From a virus, in the IMG/VR virus record IMGVR_UViG_3300030943_000151, positions 1-26,268 of that record: a stretch of DNA of 26,268 nucleotides; one strand, given 5' to 3'. Positions 22,818-26,268 of this stretch are shown piece after piece (within the stretch, counting starts at the first letter, position 1; each line of letters starts with the position of its first letter). Below the pieces are notes generated by a model, which was not told where the DNA came from, did no database searches, and was given only the letters and a program-made list of their open reading frames with translations. A program made the position numbers and the translations under genes.

Positions 22818-23135
22818 CTAGTATTCTAGTAACGTATAGCGTTTTACAACGTAGAAATATCCACTCTTATCACCATGGGTACTACGCTCTTTTGGGATAA
22901 ACATCGGGTCGAGCATGACGTTGTTATCTTCAAGCTCTTGCATGAAGTCCTCTTGCTTTTGGCGAGCTTCTAATTGGTTAAATACTTTCTCTCTGAATGT
23001 ATACGTGTGACGGATAGGACGTTTGATCTCACCCTCTATATAGTTGGTACTATCTGTACGGGTTGAACCGTTATCGTCAAGTATCTTTGTCGTTTCAATG
23101 CTGCCGAATTGTGGTGTTTTTTTCAGTAAGCTCAT
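22818..23135 (-). CDS. Hypothetical 105-aa protein between terminase and portal
   Basis: An unrecognised charged protein beginning MSLLKKTPQFGSIETTKI, with a basic middle (RPIRHTYTFREKVFNQLEARQK) and a Tyr-rich end. There is no membrane segment. I place the start at the ATG 23133-23135 because AAGGAG stands four bases upstream; a TTG five codons earlier would overlap that ribosome binding site. It follows the large terminase stop by 8 bases. A role in packaging or head completion is suggested only by position. Confidence 0.65.
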   Translation of the reverse strand: MSLLKKTPQFGSIETTKILDDNGSTRTDSTNYIEGEIKRPIRHTYTFREKVFNQLEARQKQEDFMQELEDNNVMLDPMFIPKERSTHGDKSGYFYVVKRYTLLEY

Positions 23136-23143
23136 GGTACTCC

Positions 23144-24625
23144 TTACCAATAGTTATGTATGTTTCCGCTTGTTGATACTTCATCTTCATTTATAGGTTT
23201 TTGGCTAGCTTGGTCTTGGTAGGCCAGAGCGTCGCTTGCATCATCATTCGTAGCTTTCGGGAACAGGGTCAGTTCTTCTTCTACATCTACGCAAGTGTTC
23301 ACTCCGTCCTGCTTTATGTGATAAATACCGCCATGCTCATAGCGTGGTACAAGTGCTTCAATGCGTAACTCTTTTTGTGTGCCTCCATGCTTTAGGTAGA
23401 TTATGTTTAGGTATACCCCTCTTAGCTCCATCTCATCGTTAATAGATTTCTTCAGCCCCTCAGTAAATTGGTTATCCTCTATGCCAATAACATGTAGGTT
23501 GTACCGTTGCCAGTTGGTGAACATTAAGTCAATAAGGCCGGTAGCGGATAGTTTCTGCCGGCGAGCCATGATATTCCATTTGTTTTGATCGTCTATGAAG
23601 TTTACAACTATGCCGATGTAGTCTTTGCCTAACTTGATGTCATCTTTGCCTCTTGGGTCAATGGTCATTGTGTTATAGGTTTGTTTCTCACGGACTTCTT
23701 TATAGTCACGGTACTGAAACCATGATTGCTTGAACTTACGATTTTCTTCGTCAACTGGGGTCTGCTGATAGAGAGCTGAGAACTCATAGCTACCCATGAC
23801 AGCTTTTTTCTTTAATAGTTTTTGCAGAGGGAACTTGTCGGGCCATAATGCTTCACCCTCTTTACGGTTTGGTGCATCTTCAGTAGCTATAGCTTTGTGT
23901 TTGATAATATCCCATGTTTCGTATGCTTCACCCTGCTTCTTAGCTTCTGCTGCATCTTTGAGTACTCGACCGGCTAGGTCGTCGTCATGCCAACGGGTCA
24001 GAATAAAGATAATCATTGAGTTACCTTCTTCGCGAGTTGAGAAGGTAGACTGATACCATTTGTGGCGGCTGTCACGGATTACGGGGCTATCTGCTTCTTC
24101 GCGGTTCTTAAATGGGTCATCAATGATACCAATCTTGAAACCTCTACCTGTGACTGCACCACCAACACCTGTTGCTGTATAGCCACCACCTGCGTCTGTA
24201 AGCCATTTACTCTTAGCTTTTGCATCTACTCTCAATTTAGTAGCAAACATAGCCTTATACTCATCGGACTGCATGATGTCGCGTGTCTTTTGTCCGAAGT
24301 CAGTTGCAAGTTCGTCTGAGTATGAGCTTACGATAATAGGAATGTCCGGTGACTTACCAAGTACCCATGAGGTGAACTTCTGCGTGGTCATGTCACTCTT
24401 GCCGTGGCGTGGTGGCATGAAGAACATGATGCGCACATCTTCACCAGCCATTAAGCGTTTATAGCCATCTTCAAGCTTCTTGGCTACCTCTGCGTGGAAC
24501 CATTCCATCTGATAGTTTTTATCGAGAAGAATACAGTACTCACCAAAAGTACCGTCAGTTGCTGTTTCTTTATAGAGTGCTGCGATTTGCTCTTGCTCGG
24601 ATAAGCTGTTCGGCTTGTTCTGCAC
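23144..24625 (-). CDS. Large terminase subunit (packaging ATPase and nuclease)
   Basis: A 493-aa motor protein that drives DNA into the prohead and cuts it. The ATPase domain has Walker A PPRHGKS (71-77), an ATPase strand and Walker B IGIIDDP (165-171), and the coupling motif ILTRWHDDDLAGRV. The linker ends with FSALYQQTPV. The RNase H-like nuclease has an active-site Asp in MTIDPRG, a second acid in VIGIEDNQF and the C-terminal NDDASDALAYQDQ. Length is normal. The start is GTG at 24623-24625, with AGGAG about ten bases upstream; it overlaps the small terminase gene by 56 bases, indicating coupling. Confidence 0.93.
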   Translation of the reverse strand: MQNKPNSLSEQEQIAALYKETATDGTFGEYCILLDKNYQMEWFHAEVAKKLEDGYKRLMAGEDVRIMFFMPPRHGKSDMTTQKFTSWVLGKSPDIPIIVSSYSDELATDFGQKTRDIMQSDEYKAMFATKLRVDAKAKSKWLTDAGGGYTATGVGGAVTGRGFKIGIIDDPFKNREEADSPVIRDSRHKWYQSTFSTREEGNSMIIFILTRWHDDDLAGRVLKDAAEAKKQGEAYETWDIIKHKAIATEDAPNRKEGEALWPDKFPLQKLLKKKAVMGSYEFSALYQQTPVDEENRKFKQSWFQYRDYKEVREKQTYNTMTIDPRGKDDIKLGKDYIGIVVNFIDDQNKWNIMARRQKLSATGLIDLMFTNWQRYNLHVIGIEDNQFTEGLKKSINDEMELRGVYLNIIYLKHGGTQKELRIEALVPRYEHGGIYHIKQDGVNTCVDVEEELTLFPKATNDDASDALAYQDQASQKPINEDEVSTSGNIHNYW

Positions 24626-24944
24626 TAAGACTTACTCCTAATTTTTCACCATCACTAGTTAAATCAGCACGTTCAATAATTCTTCCACGTAGTTTTACAG
24701 CTAATGTAAGTTCTTGAGTACGATTGCCAGGCTTTGCTTTGATGTCCTCTACTAGAGCATCTACAATTAAGGTATCTGTTAAACCCTTTTCATCCATCAG
24801 TTCCATAAAGCCTTTTGAGTTCAATAATTTAGATGGTGTATGTGCTGTGTTTTCACTATAGCCAGCTTCTAACATTGCCCGTGATGCATTACCACCATTT
24901 TCCACCATCTTGTCAACTGCTCTTTTTTGCTTACTAGTTGGCAT
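24570..24944 (-). CDS. Small terminase subunit
   Basis: A 124-aa DNA-recognition subunit of the packaging complex. Residues about 8-45 (VDKMVENGGNASRAMLEAGY, then a second helix) have the helix-turn-helix pattern of small terminases, and the rest is helical with an oligomerisation-type LTLAVKLRGRIIERADL segment near 77-95. It immediately precedes the large terminase and overlaps it by 56 bases. Its ATG overlaps the last 11 bases of the 37-aa zinc-finger-like gene. The ribosome binding site is weak, so coupling is likely. Confidence 0.82.
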   Translation of the reverse strand: MPTSKQKRAVDKMVENGGNASRAMLEAGYSENTAHTPSKLLNSKGFMELMDEKGLTDTLIVDALVEDIKAKPGNRTQELTLAVKLRGRIIERADLTSDGEKLGVSLSAEQAEQLIRARANRSTL

Positions 24945-25047
24945 GATGTTGCTTCTCGCAATCTACTGAACAGTGGTTCTTTGGCTTTGTCGATTGAAAA
25001 CTTTTGCCGCAGTTTAGGCATACGTTAGTTTTAGTTTGTTCAGTCAT
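24934..25047 (-). CDS. 37-aa zinc-finger-like protein
   Basis: A very small protein with four cysteines in a C-x2-C-x12-C-x3-C arrangement (Cys10, Cys13, Cys26, Cys30), followed by two adjacent histidines. The spacing and the CLNCGKSFQS start are those of small treble-clef or ribbon zinc proteins found beside phage terminase and HNH genes. It overlaps both neighbours: its ATG shares 4 bases (ATGA) with the preceding 37-aa gene, and its end overlaps the small terminase start by 11 bases. GGGG lies upstream. Likely a DNA- or protein-binding accessory factor. Confidence 0.62.
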   Translation of the reverse strand: MTEQTKTNVCLNCGKSFQSTKPKNHCSVDCEKQHHAN

Positions 25048-25157
25048 TCCCCGACCCTATACCCTTTCTTCGTGAAGACGATCTCTTTAGGGCGGTAAGG
25101 GTAAGCTGTGAGGTGGTAGTGATAACCTGTTAAGAAGGCTAGTAGTTTGTAAATCAT
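25044..25157 (-). CDS. Hypothetical 37-aa protein
   Basis: A tiny protein with a hydrophobic N-terminus (MIYKLLAFLTGYHYHL), possibly membrane-associated, followed by a basic, Tyr/Pro-containing stretch. It is linked at both ends by ATGA overlaps (to the 105-aa gene before and the zinc-finger-like gene after), and a strong GGAGGAG lies about nine bases before the ATG. The double coupling and ribosome binding site argue that it is translated. Function is unknown. Confidence 0.55.
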   Translation of the reverse strand: MIYKLLAFLTGYHYHLTAYPYRPKEIVFTKKGYRVGE

Positions 25158-25471
25158 TTCTCTAACTCCTCCAACGCATCAAGTAATTGAATATAAATCT
25201 GACTGTGCATATCGTTCTGTGAGCAGTTGGTAACAGCTTTAGTCACTTTGTCTTTGAACTTCAAGAGGGCTGTGAGTTTGGGTTTAAGCGTATAAAGATA
25301 GGATGCTTGGTCGAGGACTTCTTCTATACCCATATCTAAGAGTTGGTCTGCTGGTACTTCGCCTAGAAAGCCTGGTGCGTGTTCTATAGCACCTTTTTCG
25401 TACTTGGCTTGGTGATCGGCTACAAAAGCTTCTATGATTTGGTTCTCGTGGTCTATTTGTTGGGGGGTCAT
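25154..25471 (-). CDS. Hypothetical 105-aa protein
   Basis: An acidic, helical protein without recognised motifs (contains HENQIIEAFVADHQ, and GFLGEVPADQLLDMGIEEVL, ending LDALEELEK). A strong AAAGGAG precedes the ATG. It is part of the chain of small genes leading to the terminase genes, with ATGA overlaps at both ends. Function cannot be inferred. Confidence 0.65.
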   Translation of the reverse strand: MTPQQIDHENQIIEAFVADHQAKYEKGAIEHAPGFLGEVPADQLLDMGIEEVLDQASYLYTLKPKLTALLKFKDKVTKAVTNCSQNDMHSQIYIQLLDALEELEK

Positions 25472-25647
25472 TCCTGCTCCTTTAGATCGTCACTACGATA
25501 TTTCACTATGTATTCCCAAAAGTTCTCTGTAATCAGTTGGTTATGATCGAGCCAAAATATAAGGTCATTGTTACTTCCGTTAGGGGCTTTTGAGCACCAT
25601 ACTAGGAATTGGTGAAAGTGTTTGTCTTCTATCTCAGTCTTGGTCAT
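25468..25647 (-). CDS. Hypothetical 59-aa protein
   Basis: An unrecognised small protein with several aromatic residues (FHQFLVWCSKAP, then FWLDHNQL and FWEYIVKYRS). I start it at the ATG 25645-25647, preceded by AAAGG; a TTG four codons upstream would overlap that site. Its stop shares an ATGA overlap with the next gene. It is the first gene after the candidate promoter at 25665-25695. Confidence 0.55.
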   Translation of the reverse strand: MTKTEIEDKHFHQFLVWCSKAPNGSNNDLIFWLDHNQLITENFWEYIVKYRSDDLKEQE

Positions 25648-25664
25648 ATAACCTTTCAATTAGG

Positions 25665-25695
25665 TTTATAATCTATATCTCATAACTGCGGTCAA
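25665..25695 (-). promoter_or_regulatory. Candidate promoter of the head operon
   Basis: On the minus strand, TTGACC (25690-25695, five of six bases) with TATAAA (25665-25670) 19 bp away, or TTATAA at 18 bp. It lies in the 0.1-kb gap between the 102-aa gene and the chain of small genes and terminase. The spacing is slightly long. Confidence 0.45.
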
Positions 25696-25766
25696 GGTCG
25701 TTAATTTAATGTTGTGTAAAATATATTATTCTTGGCTTTGGCAGTATTTTTCTTGGTGGGCGTGGG

Positions 25767-26075
25767 TTAGCGTAACTCATCTTGTCCATCTACGTGAGTT
25801 TCTTTTGGCTGTAAACCTGGTCGCTGCATTCGTACTGCTTCATAGATTTCCCCTTGGTTTCTGTCTATGAGGGCGAACATTTCACGTCTAACGATTGCTT
25901 TTAACGCCTCTGCTTGTTTACTATCGCCTAGAGCAGCTTCAACTGCCGTGAGCAGCAAACCTAGTGTGTAATTCCCATGCCCTCTAAGAGAACCTATACG
26001 ACGCGTTAATTCTTCGCCACTGACCTCTTTAGGTTCGTAGCTGATTTCTTCTTCTACTGGGATTGGTAATGACAT
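25767..26075 (-). CDS. Hypothetical 102-aa protein
   Basis: An unrecognised acidic protein: a disordered Glu/Pro-rich start (residues 1-20), a helical middle (LTRRIGSLRGHGNYTLGLLL and a following helix with AIVRREMFALI), and a polar tail. There is no membrane segment. A strong AGGAG precedes the ATG. It is separated from the following small genes by a promoter-bearing gap, so it may belong to an upstream transcript. Confidence 0.65.
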   Translation of the reverse strand: MSLPIPVEEEISYEPKEVSGEELTRRIGSLRGHGNYTLGLLLTAVEAALGDSKQAEALKAIVRREMFALIDRNQGEIYEAVRMQRPGLQPKETHVDGQDELR

Positions 26076-26125
26076 AACGTAACTCCTCTAAACTTAACTT
26101 GAACCGCAGATAGAGATATAGATTG

Positions 26126-26268
26126 TTAAGGTACTGCATCATATACAAAGCGAGGCACACAGATTGTTTTGATTTTTGTGATATACATCTTTTTAGAGAG
26201 AAATAAATCTTTAGAAGTAAGTTGGTCTGTGTTGCCATCGCACTTTTCAAACACTAGCAAACTGCCAG
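26126..26268 (-). CDS. Partial gene at the right edge (C-terminal 46 aa)
   Basis: A frame that is open from the window edge to TAA at 26126-26128 and reads as a balanced protein end (GSLLVFEKCDGNTDQLTSKD, then KKMYITKIKTICVPRF and VYDAVP). The start is beyond the window. It is chosen over a competing 73-aa frame because its composition is more protein-like and it leaves a normal 50-base gap before the 102-aa gene. Tentative. Confidence 0.38.
   Translation of the reverse strand, partial: GSLLVFEKCDGNTDQLTSKDLFLSKKMYITKIKTICVPRFVYDAVP

Noticed and set aside
26029-26250. A 73-aa minus-strand frame at the right edge
   Set aside because: Composition is very Leu/Tyr/Lys-rich, it overlaps the better supported 102-aa gene by 47 bases, and another frame in the same place reads more like protein. 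It also starts with TTG without a ribosome binding site.
1-26268. Recoded genetic code (TGA as an amino acid, as in some CPR bacteria)
   Set aside because: TGA ends several genes exactly at coupled junctions (for example 1091, 25044, 25154, 25468), and all conserved proteins end normally under the standard code.
1-26268. CRISPR array, insertion sequence or terminal direct repeat
   Set aside because: No regularly spaced repeats, no transposase, and the two window ends do not match each other; the ends look like arbitrary cuts.

Overview
The window is a late (structural and lysis) module of a short-tailed double-stranded DNA phage. Almost everything is on the minus strand, so it is transcribed from the right edge to the left. 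The evidence is a complete head set in canonical order (small and large terminase, portal, scaffold, N4-gp56-type major capsid protein), no long-tail tape-measure or sheath genes, very large internal-virion-type proteins, a large nozzle-like tail protein, a tail fibre, and a lysis cassette. The standard code is used, because TGA is a real stop at several overlapping gene junctions. The lysis set (CHAP-like endolysin, r1t-type holin, XhlA-like membrane protein, no spanin seen) points to a host with a single membrane. A Gram-positive or a CPR bacterium such as a Saccharibacterium would fit, but this is inference. No integrase, repressor or replication gene is present, so lifestyle cannot be judged from this piece.

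Layout, in transcription order. From 26268 to about 25.0 kb there is a partial gene at the edge, a 102-aa gene, a candidate promoter, and a chain of very small genes linked by 4-bp ATGA overlaps, one of them a 37-aa zinc-finger-like protein. From 24.9 to 18.2 kb come terS, terL, a small gene, a promoter with a hairpin leader, portal, a small gene, scaffold, capsid, a small glycine/serine-rich protein and strong hairpins beside scaffold and capsid. From 18.1 to 14.8 kb there are two small helical genes and an unusual chaperone operon: a GroES homologue, a glycosyltransferase and a GroEL homologue. From 14.8 to 14.0 kb a promoter, a structured leader of about 190 nt and a secreted CAP-domain protein with its own promoter and almost no leader. 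From 14.0 to 5.3 kb come internal virion proteins (355, 133 and 1459 aa), a second copy of the repeated promoter/hairpin element, and two tail genes. From 5.2 to 0.9 kb come the tail fibre, XhlA-like protein, endolysin, holin, a 104-aa gene, a calcineurin-like metallophosphoesterase and a 64-aa gene.

The left 0.9 kb holds no credible gene. It is preceded by the best promoter in the window (minus strand) and can be folded by hand into many stable stems, including long-range helices, a UUCG tetraloop hairpin and an H-type pseudoknot. The best reading is a giant structured phage non-coding RNA of the GOLLD/ROOL kind, or a new class, transcribed just after the lysis genes. This is the most interesting item here.

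Other notable points are three related promoter elements with an extended -10 box, two of which lead into near-identical leaders and hairpins; a portal GTG start codon buried in one of these hairpins; a hairpin that looks like both a terminator and a mask on a ribosome binding site; and a phage-borne GroES/GroEL pair split by a glycosyltransferase.
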